A DNA stretch of 64,000 nt from Anseranas semipalmata (GCA_013399115.1 VXAA01004387.1:225929-289928); one strand, 5' to 3'; positions 37,845 through 50,215 are shown, counted from the first letter of the stretch. Translations and numbers: made by a program. The notes: a model not told the origin generated them from the letters alone.

Positions 37845-38440
37845 TTGCATTCAAATTTGCTGACTCTGGGCTGCAGTACCAATCACCTTGCTACATAGGC
37901 AGGTTGGAGCAGAAAACACATACACACAGATGCCCACACACCTGCTTAAAATTCTCATTTACTTAACCTAGTTACATAGCAAAAGAGAACACATTAGAGA
38001 TGACTGCTGAGTAGCAGCAGCAAAATGTGTTGAATGGCAAATCAGCTCTCTTCCTCTACCAGAGGAGGTGGAGGACCTGCTGCAGATACCTAACAGCACT
38101 GCCCAGGTGCAGCATCCTTCTGCAGGGAAACAGGGCTGGAGCAATCCTGCTCTCTCTCTTCTGCCTTTGCCCCTGTTCCTGTGGGGACTGTGACTTCCCT
38201 TTATACTTTCTTGTTATCTCCCTTCTGCTTTCATGTTCTGTGGATGTTTCAAATGTGATGAATATGTGTTCTCTTTTGCCTCTGTTGCGCCTAAACCATG
38301 TTGTGCCCAGCTCTCGGGACTGCATGGCTTCAGTGAGCAGCAGTACAGCAGCTGTGATTTGTATTCATGCCCTTAGGACCTCTGATATCATGCCATGCTT
38401 GTACTCGTTAGGCCTCAAGCTCTGCATGGAACACTTATGA
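37845..38440 (+). repeat. Unclassified dispersed repeat, copy A
   Basis: The block from ttgcattcaaatttgctg onward matches, in reverse complement, the two parts of copy B (48300-48532 and 48930-49309). Identity is roughly 95% over 37845-38330 by eye and falls off after that. An open frame of 137 codons (38027-38440, M-L-N-G-K-S-A-L-F-L...) is shared with copy B until the LTR there. I do not recognise the protein, and a protein-coding role is not shown. Candidates are part of an endogenous retrovirus or a non-autonomous retroelement. The left edge is sharp; the right edge is approximate, near a shared atgaag. Confidence 0.75.
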
Positions 38441-38461
38441 AGAACTATCATATTAAAATTT

Positions 38462-38462
38462 A

Positions 38463-38495
<33 letters not shown>
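38462..38495 (+). repeat. (AAT)n microsatellite
   Basis: Eleven or so uninterrupted taa/aat units lie about 20 bases after copy A of the dispersed repeat. They could be a tail-derived expansion, but copy B lacks them. Confidence 0.9.
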
Positions 38496-41050
38496 GGTGT
38501 CTTATTTTTTCATTTTTTTTTTAACACTGTAGTTTGGTATTACCAAAGAATAGCAGTCCAGCTCAATGTGTAACGTACAGAACCTGTTCACACCCGAGTT
38601 TGATGTTTAAATACAGAAGCCAGAAACAGTGACTGATGTGCCCTAGTGGAGTTAACCCAACTGTACAGTACCAGTAACTCACTTCACCAGCCAGCAGAAC
38701 CAGGCACGGCACATTAGCTACATTGCTTATTTTAAACCTTATATAAATGCAGATGCTATGGCATTCACAACATTACATGAAATGCGGAGTGGTATTGTGG
38801 CATTGGAATTAATCATCTTAGAAGTTTAGTAATAAAATATTCAGTGTTTTAGAATCAAAAGTTAACTCTGACTTTAAAAATTTACTTCACAGGTTAATTA
38901 AGCCTTAACGAAAACTTAACCTGGAATCTAGCTTGTTAAGAGAAATAGTTAAAGTGCTCATTAACTGCATCCCCCCCAGTCCAGCCCAACTGATCTCAAG
39001 TGTCAGGATCTATTACTCACCCAAAAAAGTGCTTTCAAAAGTGATGCACTTGAGCCTCCATAGACATTCCAGTTTTATTTGTGTGTATTCGCACTGTTAC
39101 ATGGGTACCCTCACAAGAAAACAAATGCAGGTGCGGCTTTTCAAAAATACTTCAGTGGTTTGTAAGCACAGACTTTTGAAGAACATACTTTTCACATATT
39201 AATAGTTGAAAGTAAAAATGAGTGACGGAATGGAAACTTCAGGTCTTATGCAGAAGTTGTTGATTTCATTCTGTGTTAACCACAACAGCAATAATAACAA
39301 ATTTAAAAAGCTATTTTTATTTGTAGAAAAGGTATGAATTATTACCAAGATACCTTAGCATTTCGAATTTTAGTATTACGTTTTAATCATAGTGTTGGAT
39401 CTGTGATATATTTTAAGCAAGTCTTGGAAAACCTTGATTCAAACTTCAAAAGAATATGAAGAAAGCTGACTAGGCAACAGCCTAGAGAAATGAGAATAAG
39501 GAATAAATGAGTGAGTAAACTCTCTGAGGAACAAACCCTGGGGGTCACATAAATCTGGAGCACTCCCCACAAATATGTTATCATTTTTATTCAGACAACA
39601 TCATCTGAAGATGAAGAAAATACGACTGTATCTGATGGTGATATAAATACGGTGATAAATTTAGAAAACTAAGAAGCTTTCTCTAAAATAATAAAACTAA
39701 AAATAATAACTATTAATCATTTCCATTAATCACGAAAAAAAAAAAAAACTGCCTTATGCAGATACTACTGTTAAATTCTGCTTATTTTAAATGTTGTTTG
39801 CTATTTAGAATAAAGACCAATTGTAAGCTGCAATCCTTGCATCTTTTATCAGGATTTGTGAACATCAGAAGTTAAAGCTTCACGTTGGAATTTTTTTGTC
39901 ATTTAAGGCTGTTGATTTTAAAGTAAGCACCAGATGGCAGCAGCGACAACAGACTTACCCTCAGGAGTTACTCATCATGCATTCAAGCCAAGGTGCACAT
40001 AGACAGCAAGTTTTGTAACTTCCAGTAGATTTCAGGAGGAGAAGCTGCTCTGTCTGATGAGTCTGCACCTTAGTTTTAAGAAAAGAATTAAACAAAAATG
40101 TAAAATTTTATTTTTGCCTGAATAGAAGATGTAATAAATACACAAATTTCTTGAATGTATATATGAGGTCCTGCGCTAGCCCTTAATGTTCAATTTTACA
40201 TGCTGGTGGTATTGTTGGGAACAGCCCAGGCTGCTCAGTATTTCAGGCATGTGGGACATGCAGGGGTCTCCTTTAAAGATCCCAGGCTGTGCAGCTAAAA
40301 TTAATGATGCAAAAAAATAACCACTAATCCTGCTGAACTGCCACTGATAATTTTTTTGGAAAGGAAGCATCTGCATGCAAAATGCCATTTTTGGCTGGCT
40401 AGCAAGAGGCTTTAGAAAATCAGAGGAAAATATGTATGTTTTTAAAATTAACATTACAACATCAACAACTTATTAATGCTGTCATAGTCATACACACTTT
40501 CGCAAATAAAGGAAAAAACATTTTTAATAGTTTCTATTCTGATACTTGCAGTGTAAGTATGCTAAGGAATTGTCTGAGGACTTCTTTTCTAGAACAGGAT
40601 GTTCTTTCATCTAGAAGGGTTACCAGGAAGAGAGTGAATGGCTAGGCACTATTTTTTATTCAGAGTATGGCCAGAGAAATTAAAACTTGATTGAAGTTGT
40701 CTCCAACTTTATTGTCTCCAACCAATTTACCAGCCTGGAAGTAAACTTGTCTTCTGTCAAGTGTCAGTGAAACTAAAGGATACGACTTAAGAGAACTTTC
40801 AGAAACTATTAGAAGTTTTAACATAATCTTACAAGCCTAACTAAACAGGAGAAAGAGAGGGTGCCTATCCAAGAAAGGTCACTGTGTGATGTGTATGTTA
40901 AAAAGAACTGCTTATGCTTTGCTAGCTCTGCACTGAAGGGGCAGTTCAAACAGGTGAGTTGTAATACTCTTATCTCATAAAACCCAAGGTAACAAACAAA
41001 CTTCATATGATCTTGCTGCTCACTACAGCTTTTAAAATGCTTAGCTATAG
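38496..41050. other. Intergenic, nothing recognised
   Basis: AT-rich sequence with short A runs (for example 39735-39749). Open frames are all under 95 codons and without recognisable similarity. Confidence 0.55.
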
Positions 41051-41565
41051 TATCATAGAATAGTTTGGGTTGGAAGGGACCTGAAAGATCATCTAGTTCC
41101 AAACCCCCTGCCGTGGGCAGGGACACCTTCCACTAGACCAGTTTGCTCAAAGCCTCATCCAACCTGGCCTTGAACACTTCCAGGGATGGGGCATCCACAA
41201 CTTCTCTGGGCAACCTGTTCCAGTGGCCTCATCACCCTCAGAGTAAAGACTGTTTTCCTAATACCTAATCTTAGGTCAAAGCCATTACCTCTTGTCCTGT
41301 CACTATGTTCCTTGATAAAGAGTACCTCTCCAGCTTTCTCGTAGGCCCCCTTTAGGTCCTGGAAGGCCACTATAAGGTCTCCCTAGAGCTTTCTCTTCTC
41401 TAGACTGAACAACCCCAACTCCCTCAGCCTGTCTCATAGGAGAGGTGCTCCAACCTGCTGATCACTTTTGTGACCCTCCTCTGGACTCGCTCCCACAGGT
41501 CCATGTCCTTCTTATGTTGGTGTCTCAGAGATGAATGCAGCACTCCAGCTGGGGAGACAAACAGG
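41051..41565 (-). mobile_element. CR1 LINE 3' fragment
   Basis: The + strand begins tatcatagaatagtttggg, then ttggaagggacctgaaagatc and the standard CR1 order: narrowing phrase tggccttgaacacttccagg, aacctgttccagtg, cctcttgtcctgtcac, ctgaacaaccccaactccctc, ctcctctggactcgctcc. Its 5' side ends at an AAT microsatellite. This is a minus-strand 5'-truncated copy with only the 3' part of ORF2 and the 3' UTR. Confidence 0.92.
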
Positions 41566-41588
41566 AATAATAATAATAATAATAAAAT
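41566..41588 (+). repeat. (AAT)n microsatellite at the CR1 boundary
   Basis: About seven taa units abut the truncated end of the CR1 fragment. Confidence 0.85.
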
Positions 41589-42466
41589 AAATGCATATAT
41601 TTGTGAATTACAAAATATTTTTTCTCTTGTAAATATACAAGAGATTCATGCTGACTTTTTAAAATTTAAATCCTAGAATGTTATGTACAGAGAAGTTATT
41701 AAGAAACTGAAATATTCATAAAGGTCTAATTACTGAACAAGCTTTTAGTGTTTAAATAAGAAAATTTGACCATTCTTGCATTGCAAAATATGGTCAAGTG
41801 GGAAAATGCCAGAGTAGCTGATATCAGAATGCTGACGGAAGCCTTACATCTCTCAGGTCGATGCTGCCACATTTACATTTGGACACATGAACAAGAGAAC
41901 ACCATGCCCCTCTCAAAAGTAACTATGTCTTCCAAGATAAGAGTTTTCTTTTAGCTTGTTATTAAAATTATCTTATATTTTCTTTCTGTTCAGCCTGCAC
42001 AAAATTGGAAGATATTCGTGCAAATGAGGCATGTTACAGATCACAGACAATTAGAATGCAAGAGACCTAATATTAAAAGTTATCTACTTGTTTCTTCTAT
42101 GAAGACAATTTAGTTCATATGAGGATGCAAATTTCTACATAACCAAAATGACAAGGCATCCAACTATTTCCTTGGGAAACTTTCGTTTAACCTCAACACT
42201 TGTCTGGTGACCTGCAGTTTTAGTTTGGATTAGTTATACCATTTCTACAGCTTCAAAAAGCAATAGCACTATGTTAACAGACTATTGGTGGCTACGATAT
42301 GACAGAACATTACCAGTAACTTCTACATCCAAAAATCATTAATCAGACACCAGAAAATCATCAGTTTCTTTGTGCTTATGTATGTGTTTCTTCTTTCATC
42401 TGTAATATTTTCCTCAGAAATATAAGCAATTAAATTATTTCAAAAATGTTTTTAATAAAAACTGGC

Positions 42467-42560
42467 AGAATCATAGCACTGAAGAACTAATAGGATCATA
42501 GGATAATTTCCACCGGAGGGGACCTCGGGAGGTCATGTCTGCTATGATTTGATGGCTCTG
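42467..42560 (-). repeat. Short, diverged CR1 3' end
   Basis: Agaatcatagcac followed by atcataggataatttccacc and ggaggggacctcgggaggtcat resembles the inverted CR1 3' end (catagaat ... ggaagggacct ... gatcat). It is older and only about 90 bases remain. Confidence 0.55.
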
Positions 42561-44681
42561 TTGAGCCTAAAACATGAAGCAAAGCACAAAGTATTGCAAA
42601 AAAATTTATGACATTCTGTTCACATGGCAAAACACACTTTCTAATCCCAAAGATGATTTTCTGTACCTAGTTGTCACCTGTCAGATGTGGATTAGACTCT
42701 CCCATGTCCTCGTGAAGGGAGACAGAAGACTTCATTAGGAAAGCAAAGGTGAAAAAGTCAGTCCCTTTTCACAAAGTTCCACCATAACATTTTATGAGCT
42801 ACAAGTAACAGGATGCATCTCTCCACACACATACCAAAGTACAACTAATTGCTGAGCCTCTTCAAAAATTCATTAGTATTTCTGTTTTCATTTTTCATTT
42901 GGCAATAGCATGGACCTGCTCCCCAGCCACGATTAAGGTATCATAAGCAGTTGAGGATTATGGCAATTGAAATGAGCTGAAGATTGAAATTATAGAGAAA
43001 GCACGTAAATATCTTCTTGGATTTGATTTACAACATATTTTATTGATTACAAGCAAACACTCTGTCTTGCCAGGAGATGGTGCTCTAACTCTAGAAAATG
43101 TGGGTTTGAGTTTTAGCAGGAAAGCAGAAAAGCAGGATGCACAAATTCTTCTTAACACCAATACATAGAAATTTTTAACACTCAAAATGAAGAGAAAATA
43201 TACCCACATAGTATTGAGCCCCAAGATATTTTCCATGTTAACATTTTTTTTTAGCAGGAGGAACCTACTCATACAAATAAGTCCAGTACATAATCCCAAG
43301 TTTGATTGCCTTGAGTTGGTCTGTTTGTATGGAATCTTTACCTTATTTTACTTCAGTAAACTTAGTTCTCTTTATTTTTTAATTCATATATTGAAATTAG
43401 TAAGACTTTTCTACAGACAGAAGATTGATCCAAATACCTGTTAGCTCTTATGAACCTGTTAGCTCTAATGAAAGAACCAGATAGGTATTTTGGATTGATA
43501 CATAAAGAAGTATGATTGATTTCAGGATTAATTTGGGCCTGCAAAACTCCAAAAGAAGACACCACTGCTTTGGAAAGCTTGGAGCCGCTCCAGAAACTCC
43601 TTTTCTGTAAAGCTGGCCACGCTTGAAATCAAAATTTTGTACCAAGTAAGAGTAGCCCATGTGAATTGCATGTGCTCTGCACCTTTCCTCGTGCTTTTCA
43701 TTTTATTGTTCATTTTGGAATATTTTACTTTAAAAAACACCCCTCACTTACCTGTATTTTTCAGAACTTGAGCTGACACAAGTCAAATAAAAACTAGCAA
43801 AAGGTATGGTAACTTGCATAGCTTTTAGACAATCACTTGACATTAAAAAAAAAAATGAAGAGAGAGAGAGAGACAGAAATTTCACTGACATTGAATTCTG
43901 TTAGTTCCATACCTTAGCAGAGTTGTAAATATTTTTTTCAGGCAACAAATATTTGAATTTGTTTGGATTTGCTACGGATTTGTTGATGAGAATGGGCAGC
44001 TTTCTAAAGTATTTGGTCATGAATGGATCTTGCTAGACTGAACAAACTGCAGTGTTTAAACTAAGAGACCTAGCTTGGCAGCCAGATCTGTTTAAACTCA
44101 GCCACAGGAGCATCCTGAAATCCTGGAGCACTACAAGGAGTCAGCCCTGAACATCCATTTTGTGCATGTGGGCAGCCTGAGTCCCTCCTGAGGTCAGGTC
44201 GTGTATCTGGCTCAGCTACCTTTTTCACAGGTACCAGAGGGACCCTTTTAAGACAGATCTCAGGATGTCTATTCTAACCAATGTCAGTTTGATAACACAT
44301 GGAGGACCCCAAGCTGGACACAGCATAGTCTATCTATGAAGCTTATAAACTCAAAGAATAACCAAGAATCTGTATCTTCTTTCCTTACCAAAATTGTAAC
44401 AGCTCATTCAACTGAAATCTTGTGCACAGCTTACTCCAGGCTTAATATTTCTTTCTGTGACGCTGCCCATTATTACTAGGAGTGACTGTCCCATCTCACT
44501 CACAGTCTTCCAGTGGTATCATTTATCCATCTTTGCTTAATTTATGGTGTATTTTATTCCATTTATCACAACTATTATGTAGGTTTTTTTTTTTCAAATT
44601 TCTTAGTCATTGATTCAAGTCAAAAATCTGAGTTATTGACAGAACTGAGATGACAAAATCCAGATATCCTGAAAATATCTA
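42561..44681. other. Intergenic, nothing recognised
   Basis: There are open frames of up to 113 codons on the minus strand (42958-43299) without recognisable similarity. A tandem pair of 18-base units (acctgttagctct..atga) lies at 43436-43471, and a short GA repeat at 43858-43874. Confidence 0.5.
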
Positions 44682-44957
44682 TCATAGAATCATACAATCA
44701 CAGACTCATAGAATATCCTGAGTTGGAAGGGACCCACAAGGATCATCCAGTCCAACTCCTGGCTTCACACAGGACCACCCAAATATCAGACCATATGTCT
44801 GAGAGCATTGTCCAAACACTTCTTGAACTCCGGCAGGCTCAGTGCTGTGACTATTTCCCCGGGGAGCCTGCTCCAGTGCCTGACCACCCTCTCCGTGAAG
44901 AACCTTTTCCTGACATCCAGCCTGAACCTCCCCTGTCACAGCTTCACACCATTCCCT
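44682..44957 (-). mobile_element. CR1 LINE 3' fragment, different subfamily
   Basis: Inverted CR1 3' end: tcatagaatcatacaatcac, then gagttggaagggacccacaag and gatcatccagtccaactcctgg. It continues cctgctccagtgcctgaccacc and tttcctgacatccagcctgaac. The wording differs from the 41051 and 59405 copies, so it belongs to another CR1 subfamily. Confidence 0.9.
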
Positions 44958-45469
44958 TAGATATCCATGGACTTCATTTCGACATTACAAGTTTTGTTGA
45001 TCGTTAGCTTAGAAGAGGTAGTTATGTTAATGATGGCATTCTCACAGTTAACAATAAGCATATTTATGGATAATAAGACTTACTGGTCAAAAATTTTTGC
45101 ATAGATAAAAGAATAATAATTGTCTATATTTTTAATGGAAAATCCCTAGAAATACTTAGTAGCAAAGCTTATTAAATGTTTGTATTGAGTTTGCAGGGCC
45201 CCAGGATCGAAGCTTGTCTGGCTTGTTCTGTCTGAACTACTCTCGACCAGCAGCTTTGTTTTAACACACCAATGGTGAGTTTGGAGCTCCATAAAAGTGG
45301 ACAAAGAGAACAACCAAATCTATCATTTGGTATCTAACATATGCAAAAGTCACTGCATGTGACTGTAAACTGCACTGTTACTACACCGTAAATTTGGATG
45401 TAACATGGAGGTGCAGACCTATGAAGAAAGAGGAAGGTGCAAATGGGTGTTAGCATTTAGAAATGACCC

Positions 45470-46410
45470 CATGTTCCATATCAGGGTGAGGGGTGAAGTG
45501 AGAACACACCGGTGCAGGGCTCTGTCTAGATTTCAGCAAGAAAGGTTGGACAGCAAATAAATTAAAATGATAACTGCTTTAATAAGACAGAACAAAAAAA
45601 GGAACATAGATAATAAGTAAATTTTACATCCCTTCTCATGCTGGGCACCCTGTGTTCATGCAGCATCAGACATATCGGATGGATTTTCTCATGGTGCACA
45701 GTGCAAAGCAGAGCAGTGTTGATCCCATTCATGGAGAGAAACTCTCCCTCTTGGTCATTTGACCTATTATATAATTTCCTTTCAATAAAACAACTCTATT
45801 CCTAAAGGATGTTCACAAGGAAACTTCTTGCTGCACTGTTAGATAAGGCAAGGCCAGGCAGGTACTAAGTGAGAGCTGCGTGCAGGCTCCTCTGCTGTAA
45901 CGTGCTGGCTGAGGTGGTCCTGCAGCGGAGGGGGTTCTGCAGCACAACACAGCCCTGAGAGCCATGCTGGATCTGCAGCACAGTGCAGCACAGGCCTACA
46001 GCTACGCAGGCTGTTATGTGGATCGCTAACTTCTAAATGTGCAATGGTTTCTCAGGATCAGTACATTCCACCCCTTGATTCACACATGGTTTACCCTTCC
46101 CAAAGACATTGTAAGTTAGAGATAATATTAATAATATACAGGTAACATACAGGCTTCTCAAGCCCTAAGTATGAGCCCCATTAGAGCAGACATGGCCTGC
46201 TCAAGATCACTAACTCCTTGAATACAATGTCTTCTGCAAGGCTTCCAATACAACCCATGTGGATCCTAGAGTGGGGAAGAAGAAATCATCAACATGATCA
46301 TATTCCTTCTGACAATGGACTCCAGATGCTGACAACTTGCCACCCACCACCAGAATGAAACCACCAATGTTAGGAGCCAGAGGAGCAGAGGAAAGATAGC
46401 ATAACACCAG
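45470..46410 (-). repeat. Possible retroelement or LTR remnant
   Basis: The block is locally GC-richer (45860-46020) than its surroundings and contains phrases such as tacattccaccccttgattc. On the minus strand, an ATTAAA within attaaagcagttatc is followed by sequence that could be an LTR end. No target duplication or paired copy is visible in the window. The class is uncertain and the limits are loose. Confidence 0.25.
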
Positions 46411-47143
46411 GAAATGAGCTAGAAACTAAGTGTGTGTATAGCAATTTTAACTGTTTTATTACTAATACTGAGACTTCTTTTCTGTGTTCTAACTGTATTC
46501 TTTTTCTGTAACAATTAGATCTGGGCTATAAATAAATAAACTTGAGATTTTTAATTACACTAGCAATAAGTTCCTGATTTTGTGTAAGTATAAGGTGTGT
46601 TTTCTCTTTGACCATAAACAAGATTTTGAGCGTAACACCATCTATATTTGAATGAATTACGGGTGGACACCCCTGGAGCTTGATTCACATATAAGATGAT
46701 AAGTATCCAGATTCCTCTTCTTTGTTCCAGGCATTGCAATTCTCTCACCTTCCCATACCTGTTATGGTGAAGCTCCAACACTTTTCTAAACCTCATAGTC
46801 TTGTAGAGGCAACACTATGATGCTCGCTGGTCATGTTTTATTTCAGATTTTCAAGTCCTGTGGCAAGAGATTGAATAGGACTTCCATTTACATGATGCAG
46901 TGCTTCTGTACTTCTCTCAGTGTCGATCAGTGTTATCCTACACAAGTTTTGTGTGTACTGGAGAGTGAACGTCTAGCAGTAAGCTAGAGGGAGTAATTTC
47001 TGGAGACAAAGTGCTTTATCAGTCATATTCAGTTACTGAACAGTGTATACAATGTAACAGTCCATTTCATGTCTGGATGAGCACTCCAAAACATTTGTAA
47101 AAGGCGACATAAAAAAGATTAATATTTCTAAAAAAAAAAAAAA

Positions 47144-47213
47144 NNNNNNNNNNNNNNNNNNNNNNNNNNNNNNNNNNNNNNNNNNNNNNNNNNNNNNNNN
47201 NNNNNNNNNNNNN
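47144..47213. other. Assembly gap (70 N) inside a poly(A) run
   Basis: The gap is bounded by A runs on both sides, like the gap at 21658-21706. Confidence 0.9.
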
Positions 47214-47313
47214 AAAAAAGTCATTGTACTTCAAAGTCTTTATCTTCAAAGGAAACAGACAAACTGTATTTCTTCAGTGATCTTGGAAGCTAAGATTCAT
47301 AATTCAGCTGGAT

Positions 47314-47331
47314 ACACACACACACACACAC
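47314..47331 (+). repeat. (AC)n microsatellite
   Basis: Nine ac units follow ggat. Confidence 0.9.
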
Positions 47332-48532
47332 AAAAACTGAGTAGTGGTATTGTTTTTAGGATGTATTATCTTCTTCCCCTCCATTAAATTGTTATAAAAA
47401 TTATGTCTCTCTCTTTCATCCAGAAGATAACTACCTTGTTACATTTATTTCTCTGCCTCCCCTTCCCTGCTCCCCTACCCTTTCCTACTGATAATACACA
47501 ATTTACTCCACAAGTACCAAATTCCTTTTCTCTCGGAGATGACCTTATCGGTACATGTCTAGCTAGGTCCTAAATAAATATTTTCAGATCCTGCTTAGTT
47601 TTAAAATGTGCCAAGCCTTCTTTAAACCTAAAGAAGGGCTTTGATGCTCAAATGTTTGCCTCTTTTTTCTAGCTAAACAAATTTCACGTAAAAACCTTGT
47701 GCTTTTCAATAAATGACAGCAAAAGCCATTTTGATGTATTGTTATCTCTCCATGGAAAGCAAGCTTTCATCAAGTGAGTTTATCAATTGTTCTGCTTTGG
47801 CTTCAAAGCTAAAGGTTTTTTACTGTTCCATTGGTGTGAAAAAGGCACATTATATTTACTGAATCATGATTCAGTCCTGAGATTTGAGGAGATTATGACT
47901 CATTCACTCCTGATATTTTGATGTCTCAACAGTAAATCTCTTCCACTCCAAACTTACTTATTCCATGTTGATTTTGGGTTTGTTGCTAAGCCTGCTTCTA
48001 CTGTTACACCACTTCTAGTAAGTTGTCCTTCAAATGTGTGATGCTATATGGTCTGAATATATGACATATTACCTATTACGACAGTGTCTGGTACAGAATA
48101 TTCATCTAAGTTTGGTGCCTGATTTCTGACAGATGCATTTCTTAGTTCATTTTTGCCTCTCTTTCATGTAGGAAAATAATTTTTCTGTAAAGTTGGAAAT
48201 TATTTCCATATCAAAGACAACAAAAATAATACTTTCCATGAAAACAAATAGTTTTCTTACTGTAAAATAGTCAATCTGTGGTTATGATCTTTCAGTCCTT
48301 CATCTATATCAGGGCCCCAAGCCTAGGTTGATAACAGAGGCATTAAGAGTACTAGTGCAGGGTAATACCACAAGTTCTTGGTGACTAACACAAATTACAA
48401 CTGCTATATTATTGCTCACTGAAGCCATGCAGACCTGAGAGCTGGGCACAACATGGTTTAGGCACAACAGAGGCGAGAGAGAACACGTATTCATCACATT
48501 TGAAACATCCACAGAACATGAAAGCAGAAAGG

Positions 48533-48929
48533 TGTACTGGGTCTGGCTGGGATAGAGTTAACTTTCCCTGCAGCAGCCCATATAGCATTGTACTCTGCAC
48601 TTGTAGCTAGAACAGCGCTGGTATCACACCAGTGTTTTGGCTACTGCCGAGCAGTGCTGGCACAGCACCAGGACTCTCTCCAGACCCCCCAAAGCCAGTA
48701 GGTGGGGGTGGGCAAGAAGTGGGGAGGGGACATCCCCAGGGCAGCTGACCTAAACCGACCAAAGGGATATTCCATACCATGTGATGTCACACACAGCAGT
48801 AAAAGCTGGANCATGAGCCTCTTTTTTTTTCTTTCCATCATACTTTCTTCTCCTCCTCTTCTTTGAGGAGGGGAAGTGAGAGAGCAGCTGTGGTAGAGTT
48901 CAGCTGCCCAGCAGAGTAAAACCACCACA
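48533..48929 (+). mobile_element. Solo LTR of an avian endogenous retrovirus, internally deleted
   Basis: The element starts TGTACTGGGTCTGGC and ends CCACCACA, with the TG...CA ends of retroviral LTRs. It is flanked by the 5-base direct repeat AAAGG (48528-48532 and 48930-48934). Five-base duplications fit ERVL- or ERV1-type integration, not the 6 bases usual for ERVK; the family is therefore probably ERVL-like, which is inference. Compared with the copy at 49915-50501, about 190 bases are missing next to the N at 48811. The polyadenylation signal position reads AGTAAA here. No internal retroviral genes lie beside it, so it is a solo LTR left by recombination. Confidence 0.88.
48811..48811. 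other. Single N at a deletion point in the LTR
   Basis: Left of N the sequence matches the fuller LTR up to aaagctgga. Right of N it resumes near catgagcctctttttttt, skipping the middle. The deletion may be an assembly loss and not a real one. Confidence 0.65.
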
Positions 48930-49309
48930 AAAGGAGATAACAAGAACATATAAAGGGAAGTCACAGTCCCCACAGGAACAGGGGCAAAGGCAGAAGAGAG
49001 AGAGCAGGATTACTCCAGCCCTGTTTCCCTGCAGAAGGATGCCGCACCTGGGCAGTGCTGTTAGGTATCTGCAGCAGGTCCTCCACCTCCTCTGGCAGAG
49101 GAAGAGAGCTGATTTGCCATTCAACACATTTTGCTGCTGCTACTCAGCAGTCATCTCTAATGTGTTCTCTTTTGCTATGTAACTAGGTTAAGTAAATGAG
49201 AATTTTAAGCAGGTGTGTGGGCATCTGTGTGTATGTGTTTTCTGCTCCAACCTGCCTATGTAGCAAGGTGATTGGTACTGCAGCCCAGAGTCAGCAAATT
49301 TGAATGCAA

Positions 49310-49909
49310 TAGTTCTTTCTGTCCTTATAAGAAACAAGGTGTAGAAGCAATAACAGCTTCATGGACAATTAGTTTTTCTACTGAATGTGACAGATAACTT
49401 TTTTTTCTCTGTATCTCCCTTTGCACCCATATAGCTGTATGTAGTATATAGCACTTAAGCACTTCATGAACCATTTATCATTTCAAGTAGTTACTTTTCT
49501 TCTAAAAGAACGAGTTTCACATTTTGTGGATCCACTTGAAGACCTTCTCAGCTGCTTTATAGGAGCTTTTCTTTGAACCACTACTTTCTTCTTTTAACAA
49601 AATAACACCCCAAAGTTTTTTCATCATAAACATGTTATGGAATTTCTAATAACTTTCAATCTCATCCAGAGCATCTAGTGATACAGACGTAAACAGGTTT
49701 CTGAAGAAAGCTGAACTAAATGTTAAATGAAGTTACACTGTGTTTGGAAATGCATCTGTTGTTGTCTCTATCATTAATCAGCTCTATTGATAAGACTTTT
49801 ACACCTGTAACTTGAAATAAGAAATTATACATTTTGAATCAGGTAAACAAAAGCAGAAGTAACATATGCAAATGTGTGTATTGTAAACATTCAGCTTTCA
49901 TTTCAGAGA
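49310..49909. other. Intergenic spacer between the split repeat and the second LTR
   Basis: No gene or repeat recognised. Confidence 0.6.
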
Positions 49910-50055
49910 CTGTCTGTGGTGGGTTTACCCTGCTGGGCAGCTGAACTCCACCACAACCGCTCTCTCACTCCCCCTCCTTAAAAGAAGAGGGGGAGAAGAG
50001 AAAAAAACTCATGGGTTGAGATAAGGATAGTTTAATTAAAGGAGAAGAAGAAAAA

Positions 50056-50066
<11 letters not shown>

Positions 50067-50089
<23 letters not shown>

Positions 50090-50090
50090 C
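50067..50090 (+). repeat. (TA)n microsatellite inside the LTR
   Basis: Eleven or twelve ta units, preceded by caacaacaaa. Length is likely variable between copies. Confidence 0.9.
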
Positions 50091-50215
50091 ATACAAGCAA
50101 AGACTGTGCACAACACAGAGGAAAAGAGAAAACAAGTTATTCTCTACTTCCCACCAATGAGCGATGTTTGGCCAAGTCCTGGGACGCAGAGCCTCAATAC
50201 CCGCAGTGGTTGATC

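Larger units (their letters stand above)
46411..48299. other. Intergenic with a gap, nothing else recognised
   Basis: Contains a 70-N gap inside poly(A) (47144-47213), a CA repeat (47314-47331) and an 18-bp perfect palindrome (47858-47875). No gene seen. Confidence 0.55.
48300..49309 (-). repeat. Unclassified dispersed repeat, copy B, interrupted by an LTR
   Basis: Reverse complement of copy A (37845-38440). Homology runs from tgaatgcaa at 49309 leftward to the LTR at 48929, resumes at 48532 and fades near 48300. Removing the LTR and one target duplicate restores continuity with copy A. The frame M-L-N-G-K-S-A-L-F-L that begins at 49127 on the minus strand is shared with copy A and is broken by the insertion. 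Confidence 0.75.

Noticed and set aside
38056..38325. Minus-strand 89-codon frame, charged residues
   Set aside because: Antisense within the dispersed repeat; the corresponding strand of copy B does not keep it open.
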